In this document: positions 56,101 through 64,000 of the stretch, in pieces
Numbering within the stretch: the first letter of the stretch is position 1
Layout of the letters: each line of letters begins with the position of its first letter
Notes under the pieces: model-generated
The model's database searches: none
Told to the model about the DNA's origin: nothing
The model's input: only the letters and a program-made list of their open reading frames with translations
Position numbers and translations under genes: made by a program
Assembly (NCBI RefSeq): GCF_949628215.1
Contig: NC_134280.1
Coordinates: forward strand, 12,597,795 to 12,661,794
DNA: 64,000 bases
Direction: 5' to 3'
DNA from: Phalacrocorax aristotelis
Taxonomy: Eukaryota; Chordata; Aves; Suliformes; Phalacrocoracidae

Positions 56101-57764
56101 TACGAACCAACAAAACCACTTTTCATGCATTTGTTTCTCCCTGTCCCCTCTTCCAAAAATGGTGACATTACTAACTCCAAGCAGCCAGAATAATACCTTT
56201 TGTTTTAGACAAAATAACTGCGAGTATTAATTCTTGTGCAGTAGCTAGATCACAGTTAACAGGCCATGTGGGAGAGAACCCATGTTGAACCCAGGTAACA
56301 ACTTTAGCCTGCTTTCTCCATTAAAATTGCAGTCTCTTAAATGAGGTATTGTCTGTGATCCGTTATCATTTGCTGGATGTGTAACTTGGATGCAGTCTTT
56401 ATTTTTTTAAATTATTATTGCGAATTGGTACATTAACTCTGAGAACCAACAGCTTGGACTCAAGCGGTCTTAGGTGCCTTTTCACATGAAGGTATTCCTG
56501 AGATACAAGAAAAGCAACATTCATTGCAGTCATTGATTGCACAATAGTTAGATTTTCATTCACAAAAGCTACCCATGCAGGAGTTACGCCTTCTGAACCC
56601 ACTGAAGATCTTGGAAATTTTGGAAATGTTAATATCACGAGGAAAGCAAGCTTTGCAAACTGGTGTTAAAAATTGAGTTTTTAAGTTCCTGATAGTTGCA
56701 TCTTACCATTTACCTCACTTTAAATCTCTAATTTAGTAATTGTCTGTCAAAATTGACATCTTTCCAGAAAAGATGTCATTAAATTCTTTGCATATAATTC
56801 ATCCCAATTACTGAGACTTCTAATGGAGAAACCATGTGGCTCTGTATTCTGTTATGCCTCTGGACAGCTGTATTCACTCTTTAACACTGGTGGAGTGAAT
56901 CAGGATGGGGGCGGGGCCTGAAACAATCAGGAAATGAAATGCAGAGTTAGGTAAGCAAAAAAAAAAGTTGACATGAAAAAAAAATGTAGTACACAAATTA
57001 AATAGACTTTGGCCTGTGTTTATGATGAACACTTTGCATGTGTCGCTGATATAATTTAGGCTGATGCTGACCTTGTTTAATTTATATATAGTTCACAAAG
57101 GTTTAGTGTCTCATGGCAATTTCAGCTTTTGCTGCTTATGTACGTGTTTCATCCCCTACTTTGTTGTTCTGCAAATATACTGTGTAGTGTAGTCTTAGAA
57201 GTAGGCGGAGAAAAAGCTTTGCATGGAGCATAAAGAGAGAAGAGATGAAAGAGGCACCAGTTTGTGTAAAGTTCCTTAGATCCTGAAAAAGAGACACTAG
57301 AATTACAAGAAATGAAATAAATCTGGAAATGTCATTCTTTGAAGGACTTTCTCCTCCCTGCAGTGTTTTTTCTTTCTGTTGTATGTGTGCAGTTCAGGAA
57401 ACTTTTGTCACCCTGCTTGTACGTGCAGAGTTAAATAAGGCATTTTGCATTTAATTAAAAATGTGATTGCTCTAGCAAAAACTAAATAGTACGTGATGCC
57501 TAAGGACAATATCACATATTCTCTTTAAGAATAAAAGGCAATAGATGACTTGAGAGGGAAGCGAATAAGCATGTTTTCTTTTAACAGAGAATTGGTGACC
57601 TTGAGCATGCGACTGTGCATCTTACATTGACATGTAAGCCTCACTTCACACTTCATTTACTTAAGTCTGTTTTCTTCTCAGTCTTTCCCCAGCTGTATTT
57701 TCACATGCTACATCAGAGGCGAAAGGTACTCTCCCACACTGAAGAACACAAGAAGTCCGAGTAA
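37457..57764 (+). CDS. HACD2: Very-long-chain (3R)-3-hydroxyacyl-CoA dehydratase 2
   Basis: This ER membrane enzyme removes water from 3-hydroxyacyl-CoA, the third step of the very-long-chain fatty-acid elongation cycle, working with ELOVL, KAR and TECR enzymes. Coding exons: 37457-37590, 43633-43750, 44106-44124, 48383-48471, 54400-54521, 55202-55380, 57682-57764. All are GT-AG and in frame, giving 247 residues against about 254 in human. The polytopic PTPLA-like domain runs from about residue 30 to 235. LYPMGVSGE (168-176) holds Tyr169 and Glu176, seven residues apart like the catalytic pair of yeast Phs1. The C-terminus KKSE fits the KKxx ER-retrieval signal. The N-terminus ([10 protein letters not shown]) is low complexity, as in orthologues. 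The ATG at 37457 was chosen for its strong context (A at -3, G at +4) and orthologue length; an in-frame ATG at 37370 is possible. HACD1 is the nearest alternative, but these sequences fit HACD2 and so does the MYLK neighbourhood. Confidence 0.96.
37591..43632 (+). other. HACD2 intron 1
   Basis: Intron of 6.0 kb. The first 600 bp belong to the CpG island and the rest is AT-rich. It contains an unexplained minus-strand open frame with a splice-acceptor-like start (40883-41148). No transposon was recognised. Confidence 0.8.
40883..41148 (-). other. Exon-like open reading frame antisense to HACD2 (unidentified)
   Basis: On the minus strand a good acceptor (TTATTTTACTTTCAG, ending at 41149) opens a frame of about 88 codons that ends near a possible GTAGCA donor at 40882. 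The frame stays open to 40767. The translation is rich in charged and polar residues (for example [43 protein letters not shown]) and poor in Cys, unlike most random frames in this window. I do not recognise the protein. It could be an exon of an antisense gene, a pseudogene fragment or chance. Confidence 0.25.
43633..43750 (+). CDS. HACD2: HACD2 exon 2
   Basis: This 118-bp exon after TCTCTCTTTCAG encodes the rest of membrane segment 1 ([14 protein letters not shown]) and the loop [22 protein letters not shown], which is strongly conserved in the family. The donor is GTAGGT at a codon boundary. Confidence 0.96.
43751..44105 (+). other. HACD2 intron 2
   Basis: A 355-bp intron between exon 2 and the 19-bp microexon. 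Nothing else was seen in it. Confidence 0.85.
44106..44124 (+). CDS. HACD2: HACD2 exon 3: 19-bp microexon
   Basis: Between TTTTTGTTCTAG and GTAAGT lie just 19 bases encoding ILHCAF plus the first base of a Gly codon. It is required: joining exon 2 directly to exon 4 loses the conserved ILHCA.G stretch and shifts the frame. It is short enough for gene finders to miss. Confidence 0.92.
44125..48382 (+). other. HACD2 intron 3
   Basis: A 4.3-kb intron. A purine-rich, less AT-rich block at about 46490-47110 stands out from its surroundings but has no recognised identity. No RNA gene or known transposon was seen. Confidence 0.75.
48383..48471 (+). CDS. HACD2: HACD2 exon 4
   Basis: This 89-bp exon encodes [19 protein letters not shown] and WAVTHSVKE, a membrane segment with a conserved Arg and His. 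The acceptor is ATCTTCCAG and the donor GTAAGT at a codon boundary. Confidence 0.96.
48472..54399 (+). other. HACD2 intron 4
   Basis: A 5.9-kb AT-rich intron with a T tract at 51430-51447. No exon, transposon or RNA gene was recognised. Confidence 0.75.
51430..51447. repeat. Poly(T) tract
   Basis: An uninterrupted run of T in HACD2 intron 4, with no adjoining transposon recognised. Confidence 0.65.
54400..54521 (+). CDS. HACD2: HACD2 exon 5
   Basis: This 122-bp exon encodes [19 protein letters not shown] and [11 protein letters not shown], a central membrane region with the family's conserved TEIIRYSFY motif. The acceptor is ATCCTACAG. The donor is GTGGGT, weaker than the others, with a split Arg codon. 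Confidence 0.96.
54522..55201 (+). other. HACD2 intron 5
   Basis: A 680-bp AT-rich intron containing a short tandem duplication (54751-54804). Confidence 0.85.
54751..54804. repeat. Short tandem duplication
   Basis: The 19-base unit AACTGACATTTAACAGTAA occurs exactly at 54751-54769 and again at 54786-54804, a period of 35 bp. It looks like a recent local duplication inside HACD2 intron 5. Confidence 0.85.
55202..55380 (+). CDS. HACD2: HACD2 exon 6: active-site exon
   Basis: This 179-bp exon carries the catalytic Tyr169 and Glu176 in LYPMGVSGE, followed by membrane segments and the conserved loop [13 protein letters not shown]. The acceptor is TTTGTTCTAG and the donor GTAAGT, with an Ile codon split after one base. 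Confidence 0.97.
55381..57681 (+). other. HACD2 intron 6
   Basis: A 2.3-kb AT-rich intron before the last coding exon. Nothing else was recognised. Confidence 0.75.
57682..57764 (+). CDS. HACD2: HACD2 exon 7: C-terminus and stop
   Basis: It encodes [14 protein letters not shown], the basic cytosolic end of the last membrane segment, and a polar tail ending in KKSE before TAA at 57762-57764. Lys at -3 and -4 fits a dilysine ER-retrieval signal. The acceptor is TTTCTTCTCAG. Confidence 0.95.
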
Positions 57765-59507
57765 TTCCAACTCTTTTTCAGAACTTTTCAAACATCAAAA
57801 TGCTGCAGATTTTCAATACCCAGCACATTTATAAAGAATGTACCAGGATAAAATAAGTCAGAGGTAAAAGAACAATAATTTAGCAAGAATAACCAATAAA
57901 ACTGATTTCACTGAAATTCCACAATATAAAACATTGACATAATTTTCAGCTTGCAGTGCTTCAGAAAACTTTTAAACTTTATATGGCGTGGCAGTTAACC
58001 TTTTCCTTAAATGATGTGCTAAATGGTTTTCATTTATTACTAAATGCCTGAAGGTTGCAGTATAAGTGATGAAGTTGTACCCACTAAATGCTTGAATTGG
58101 GATTATATTACTGATACCTCTTTTTTTAAGTGCTTGACTGCATGCCAGAAACTGTATGTATTGCTGTGAAAGCAAACAATATGCTCTGGAATACTTTTAA
58201 GATTTTGTCAGAGACTCCAGTGGACAATGTAATTTGGGCAAAGTGTTTAAATTTAGAAAGGTAGGTTGTGCGTTTAAAAGGTGATGGGAACAAGAACAGG
58301 AAACCAGTTATGGGAAATGAGGGGAATGTGGTTCATTAGGAATTTAAACAGTAAGGTGTCTGACCAGTGTGTGTTCTCTGAAGATCTTGTTTAAGCTGAT
58401 TACTCAAATGCTAATGTTAATTCAGAGGCTATAATGCTTATCTGAAACATTAACACTCCTCTAAGTACTGCATCCCTGGGTACTTTTTAAAATACTGAAA
58501 AAAACCCCCTAATATTTCTAGTGATATCAGTAATGAATCTAAACAATATAAGGAGGGAGGTCACCCCAAAACAGGTGCAAGTTTTTGTTGGGGTTTTTTT
58601 GTTTGTTTGTTTTTACTTTAAATTATCATCTCTAATCACTGTCCACTATCTCAGTGGTACTCACCTTTCAGTGCTGAGGACTATTTGCTCTACTGTGGAA
58701 TCATGTGAGGGTCTTGTTCCTCAACCTAACTTTTCTCAAGTGACTAACACGTATCACTCTGGCAAGTCCCAGCAGGCAGCTCCAGGCACTCAGCTTCCGA
58801 AAATGTTGTGAAGTCGTAAGCTCCTTCTTTGAAAGCAGATTATCTCATGTGTTACATGCTGCTTTTGCGGATTGAACAAGCCTTCCCTCACCTGCTCTTT
58901 TGAAAGAGCAGAAGACCATAGAAAGTTAAATTTCCTAGGTGCTTTCTCGGGGTTCTCAGGCTAAGCCTTCCCTTTGGGAAGGCAAAACAGAAAATGAAAG
59001 AACTGAGAGAACCCTGCAGCAAGGCGGAATGCACTAATGCTGTGTGAGCAGTGCCCCAAGTTACGAACAAACTTGTTGATTGGGGGTGGGGAATGGAAGG
59101 GACAACGGCAGCAGGGAAGTGAACAGATATCCAAGCAAAGGCAAAAGGAACTGTAGGATATAGTCTTTGCTTTGGTCGGAATTCATAGTCAAATAGCCCT
59201 GTCTTCCCCCAGCTAGAGCTACTAGAAAACAACACAAGGGCTTTTTTGGCTTCCCCCTTGTAACATGATTTAGCACATAAATGAGGTGTGACCACTACCA
59301 TGGTACCTGCAGGACTAGTCTCTTGCTGTGCCTGCCAGCACCTCCCCCTGGGTGTGGCCCATATCTGTATCCCAGTTACTTGGGCTTGACGCATTGCAGC
59401 TCTCCCTAAACATAGCCTGTAAGTATTAAGGGCACAGGCTCTCTGTTCTAGCACATGAGGAGAGCCGGATTTACAATTATTTTAGCTTCTGTTTGTCAGA
59501 GCTATAT

Positions 59508-59546
59508 TAAAAAAAAAAAACAACACCAAAAAACAAAAAAAACACC
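59508..59546. repeat. A-rich simple sequence
   Basis: A 12-A tract followed by CAACACCAAAAAACAAAAAA-type sequence within the presumed HACD2 3'UTR. No transposon body was recognised on either side. Confidence 0.7.
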
Positions 59547-61507
59547 CGCATTCTTCAGTAATTTCATTTGGCTCCATCAAAAAGTCTGACTGAATTTTCC
59601 TAGTGCTCAGTAACATGTATAACACCTTTCCTGTTCAACACGAACAGGACTGTTGTAGGCAGGGAGAGGGTAGCAGACAATAATGATCTTTGCTTCTATT
59701 GTAAACCTTTTGGAGACAGCTATTGGCTGTAATCAAAACCACTATAGCCATATACAACCTCAAAGTGGTGTTTTGCATTCAAAGATGCAATAATGGCAAT
59801 TCATTTCTCCATTAGGATATGTGGTGCTTTGTTATAGTGATCTGAGAAATGTTGCATTATGCTGATTCATTGTTCAAAAGTGTAAACTTCACCTCTGAAC
59901 AAAACATCTCCTCTTGCTTATACTTGCTATCAAAGGAGGAGGTAGTGTCAGTATTTCTGAAGGATATCATCTAAAAGATCTCAATTCCTGATGTACTCAG
60001 GTTACTGGATATTGTTCATGCCTACTTCCTGAACTTTTCTTAACTTGATTTCTGTGCCCAAATAAAGGATTTGGTTCAAATTTGTTGGTCTAATTTGGAG
60101 GAAAAAAATGGCTGTGTAATATTCCTATATGAAACAAACTCATAGCTCAGTTGACGAGAAAGATGTAGTACAGATCTGTATTAGATAACATTGGTACTAC
60201 GGAAAAGCAGGGAGAGCTGCCAGTAGTGAGAAGGCTTGAAAGACCAACGTCTTTACTGAATAAGCTTTATTATGGAATATTTACTTTAATTGAAAATACT
60301 AATTTACCACACAAATGCAAACACATTACAGCCTTTTAAAAGAAAACAGTTACTTTTCCTTTTAAAAGAAAAAGGAATTGCTTTGATAGTTAAGAAATCT
60401 TATCAACAAAGTGGACTTAAAAATTCTACTCTGAAGTATGAACATGCAGTTAGTATGTACAAGAATCCTAGCACTTCAGCTTGCAGTGCTTTTTAAAGTT
60501 TAGCTTCCATGGAAATCACTGAAAAGTGATCTTGAGTAAGAATGGTAGTGTGATGCCCTAATACTGTTTGGGTTTTCCCCGAATACTGACTTTGGTCACA
60601 TGTATGGGGTTTTTCCTCCTCATAAAATAAGAACAAATTTCCCCTTATCTGTCACTTAAAACGTAATGTGGTTTATATGAACTTTATAATAGAAGCTTTG
60701 ATTAGTACTCTTTGTCACACATCTAGAGGGTTGGGTTTTTTCCTCCCACAGACTATTTACTTGGCTTGCATTTTTTTCCATCAGCGTCTCCAAACTTCTG
60801 CAGCAGCCATGTTTTCTGTGTTGGAAGTCTTTGTGCTGTGTTCACTGGTTCAGTCAACAACACTTTATGTTCTACCATGCTGGCTTTGTCCGAGTTAGTC
60901 ATAAGCCTCTAAAAGACCAAGGTTCTTACCAGTGTATAGTTTACAGCTGGAATTGTAGAAATGTTCATATTGTAAATTACAGTAAGATGCAGGTTACAGT
61001 GCAGGTAAATTGTAATTTTTCACAATGTGATGTTTCTATCAAAGTTGGGGTTTTTTATTTATTAGTAAAAAGGTTGGCATTTGTGTGGACCAATCTGCAG
61101 TGTCATCTTAAAGCCTATCTTTCAGCTTAAAATTTTCATGAGTATACATCAAATCATACATTTTGATGTATATTTATGTCAGTGAAATTTGGGTGAAAGC
61201 TATATACAGTCATTTTTGTATTTTTTTCTATGTTGTAAAGAAAAAAATGTAATTTTATAAGTCTGATTCACTAAGATTATTATAAGTTAAATGTATTTTT
61301 TGTATATTTAGGAATCTGGTATTACCTGGAGCTCTGAAAGATTAAGCATAGACTTTTTATGCATGTTTGGAAGATATTTCTACTTGATAATGCAGTAAAC
61401 TGGTTTGTATGCTAAAACACTAGTCTGTGTGTTGCCTTGTGAAATTGATTCTGTGCTCTCTGCCTGGATTTGGCCTACTGATCAGTGATACGAATTGCTA
61501 TAATCCA

Positions 61508-61513
61508 AATAAA
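61508..61513 (+). terminator. Poly(A) signal AATAAA, likely main HACD2 site
   Basis: AATAAA followed after about 20 bp by the GT-rich stretch TGTGTTGTGTTGTTACTG, the usual arrangement of signal and downstream element. Cleavage would be near 61530. Confidence 0.7.
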
Positions 61514-61530
61514 ATAATTCTGAACAAAAT

Positions 61531-64000
61531 GTGTTGTGTTGTTACTGTTTAAGGAAAAAAGCAAATACTTTATAAATGTAAATTAGGGCTGTGTTTTTAT
61601 TCATTTGTATATAATAGGTACCTTGTAATTTACAGGACTTTGGCATACATAACCTTTAAGCTCAAACAAAAGAATCAAGCAACTTCATACTGTTACAAAT
61701 GTTCTGCTTTTCACTTTTAAAAGAGGTATTTGTAACAATGTGTTAACTATGTTAACATTCAAACTTAGAACTTTCTGAAGGATCCTCAATAGAATGCAAG
61801 CTCTTTGTTCTCCCCTTGTTGTCTGTACTCTAGATGGTGATGGTTTTCTACAAAACCAAAATCTTCTGAGTATTATAAATATAGTGGAATGCTTAACTAA
61901 TGCAACAGAATACTTCAGAGTTCATTTACTAAATATAGTATGTCTGCTACCATGGCAACATTCTTAGCATTTTTAACACTTCCTAAGGGAGGTTTAAATA
62001 CTGTGTCTAGATGTCATTAATGCTCATAAAAAACAAGTTATAATCCTTTAATAGGAACTGAGTAGTAGTTGCAGAGTGAGTGCTATTGTTCTAGGCATAT
62101 GCTTGTCACAAGATTGCACAACTACAGTGATTTTTTTGTTTGACTGCAGATGGGATGAAATAATGTTTTCATGCCTAGCATCAGCACATGTCCTACGCAT
62201 GATAGCTGTGACTTGCCACTACTGTGCAATAAAAAACTTCTCTTTGAAACGTTATGCTGTGAAGAGTGGTACTCCATTTGTGCCTTAGAATAACTATTAC
62301 TGGGTGTTTGTGTTTCCTCTTTGCATTTTGAAAACAGTATGTGTGGAAACTATTTTAGTTAACCTAGGGTAATGTTAAAAAGTCTGAAAAGGATAAGGAT
62401 TCTGTGTTTGTAAGGAAATTAATTTCACAGTAGCATTTAAGGCTCATCTTAAATGAAGCATTGGCAGTTCTTGAGATAAGACTCCCAGGAAGGATCTGTG
62501 CTGGTATGCCGAGTATAAAATAGAAAGGTGTGAGTATCTGTGTGATTCAGTTTCATTTGATATGGACTGAGCATTTCTAGAGTTGGGATTGATTGATTCA
62601 AGCCACCCGACTGCCTGGAACTTCCATTCAAGATTAAGTGGCTTTTAAATTCTACTTCCTATCTCCTAAACAAACACTCTTCTGCACTTGTCAGAAGACT
62701 TCTAGATGTGTAGTGAGAGAATTAATAAAGCTTCTGTAGTGGTTTCTGAAGGCTGCCTGGAAGCAGTTGGAATTAAAAATGGGAATAGAAAATTTAAAAC
62801 TCTCTTAAAACAGTTGGTCACTGATTTCCAGAATAATACTTCCCTCTCCAGATGTGAAAGACCTTTTTATGTCTTCACAAGTTAGCTGGGCACTAGTATT
62901 GTCAGAGGTGTGCTTTTCTCTTTGATGTGCTGACACTGATAATGTGCTAATATTAGGGAAAGAGATGTTACTGTCAATGTTATATCTTAATTTTTCTAGT
63001 GTTTTAAGTAGATGCATTTTATTTCAGTCTTCCACTATAAAAGCATAATTCACAATATTAAGAAACCCTTCTATGTCTAGTTACACTTGCACAAACTCTG
63101 TCACAACAAACTGCCTCTCTGTAGGTTACATTAATTCTGTATAGTTTGTACATAGAAATTTTACATTAGCTGGTACTACATGAGGATATTATTACCAGGA
63201 AATCAGTTGGTGGAAGATTTTGCAGAGGCTTATTCAGCTGAATTGCATTTTGTCCTGTCTTTCTGACTCCTGCTTCAGACAAGTCTGCACAATCTTCTGC
63301 AAACCATCTGTAGCTATCATTTAGGCACTGTTAAATATTATAGTCACTATATATAAATATCACAAGTGTACATTACAAACTTTAATACTGACATTTTCTA
63401 GTTTGAACACTTGAACTTGCAGAATCATATTTGCTCTGTAACCTGCATTCAGCCTCTTGGGCACCGTAAAAACAGTGAGTGATAATCTGACGAAAAAAAT
63501 ACGTATCTATACAGAATTTCAGGTATCTTCTTCAAAATTAGTTTTAAGTTGATGTCCATTTAAAGGTCAGCCTTCTGTTTCTTCTGATTCTAGCATGCCT
63601 ACAAAAAATTCAGTCGTGGAGAAGATACAGGAAGTGGAGGGCCTTCCAGTCAGCCTAACACTAGGTTGCTTGTATGAAATCAGTTTTCCTTTTAAAGGTT
63701 TCTTCAGGTAAAATATAGCCTTTTCACTTACTGGACGAGAGAAACTGAGTGCTGGTCTTATCTACTAAATGACAATCAATAAAAGGAGGAGACAGAAGAA
63801 GAGGAGAGGTACTAGAGGATACAGAGCTACCATTGTGCTTCCTAAAGAATATTTAGGAGTTGGCAAAATATGAAACTTTCTTTTTTTCTTTGGTATCCAG
63901 TAGTTGGGGTTTTTGTTTGTTTGTTTAGGGGGGATGTTTGGTTTTGGGATCTTTTTTGGTTGGTTGGGGTTTTTTTAGGGCAGAATAACAGCACTTAATG
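61531..64000. other. Region downstream of HACD2
   Basis: AT-rich sequence with no recognised gene. Further AATAAA motifs lie at 62724 (with TGTAGTGGTTTCTG after it) and 63778, so a longer HACD2 3'UTR is possible. The last 100 bp are G/T-rich. A small exon-like open stretch at 63600-63710 is weakly supported. Confidence 0.6.
63902..63980. repeat. G/T-rich low-complexity stretch
   Basis: Alternating G runs and T runs, including TTTG repeats and two TTTAGGG-like pieces. It reads as simple sequence rather than a true telomere repeat array. Confidence 0.6.

Larger units (their letters stand above)
57765..61530 (+). other. HACD2: HACD2 3'UTR
   Basis: About 3.8 kb of AT-rich sequence after the stop, becoming very AU-rich near 61000-61350. 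It ends at a strong AATAAA with a GT-rich downstream stretch. Earlier AATAAA motifs at 57895 and 60061 could give shorter transcripts. An A/C-rich simple stretch lies at 59508-59546 and a T/G-rich one at 58586-58617. The extent is inferred from the signals, not from transcripts. Confidence 0.65.

Noticed and set aside
63902..63980. Interstitial telomere repeat or G-quadruplex cluster
   Set aside because: TTAGGG is not repeated in tandem, and the G runs are separated by long irregular T-rich loops. Plain G/T-rich simple sequence explains it.

Overview
The window looks like nuclear DNA from a vertebrate, most probably a bird. The intron/exon structure is vertebrate. There are three CR1 (chicken repeat 1) LINE fragments, two of which keep the short ATTCT(A/G)-type 3' repeats. 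Introns are compact, and the two conserved genes have proteins that read like known avian/vertebrate sequences. I cannot name the species. No bacterial, plasmid or viral gene was recognised.

Region 1 (1 to about 34,740, + strand) is the 3' part of MYLK, smooth-muscle/non-muscle myosin light chain kinase. Eleven exons join without a frame break into 584 residues: a fibronectin III domain, a short acidic linker, a complete Ca2+/calmodulin-dependent kinase domain, the autoinhibitory/calmodulin-binding segment, and the C-terminal Ig domain with an acidic tail. The 5' exons lie before position 1. The last three exons also encode telokin (KRP), which starts at an internal Met at 29786. The intron just upstream holds a TATA/MEF2-like sequence and a CArG-like box, placed as expected for the nested telokin promoter. 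Introns of this gene contain CR1 copies at about 5406-6247 (-), 10054-10373 (-) and 17355-18112 (+).

Region 2 (about 34,740-37,060) is AT-rich intergenic DNA with one small GC-rich pocket. Region 3 (about 37,065-38,190) is a CpG island. It contains exon 1 of HACD2 (very-long-chain 3-hydroxyacyl-CoA dehydratase 2, also called PTPLB), which then runs to 57764 in seven coding exons, one of only 19 bp. The 247-residue product keeps the Tyr and Glu of the family active site and a C-terminal KKxx ER-retrieval motif. A long AU-rich 3'UTR follows, to a good poly(A) signal at 61508. The last 2.5 kb shows no recognised gene.

MYLK-HACD2 in tandem on the same strand matches the conserved vertebrate neighbourhood, where ADCY5 would be expected further downstream. 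The two genes do not act in one pathway: one is a contractile-signalling kinase, the other an ER lipid-elongation enzyme. No new multi-gene system is evident. The least explained signals are an exon-like antisense ORF inside HACD2 intron 1 (40883-41148), a possible N-terminally extended HACD2 start (37370), and features in MYLK that point to alternative splicing or internal promoter use.
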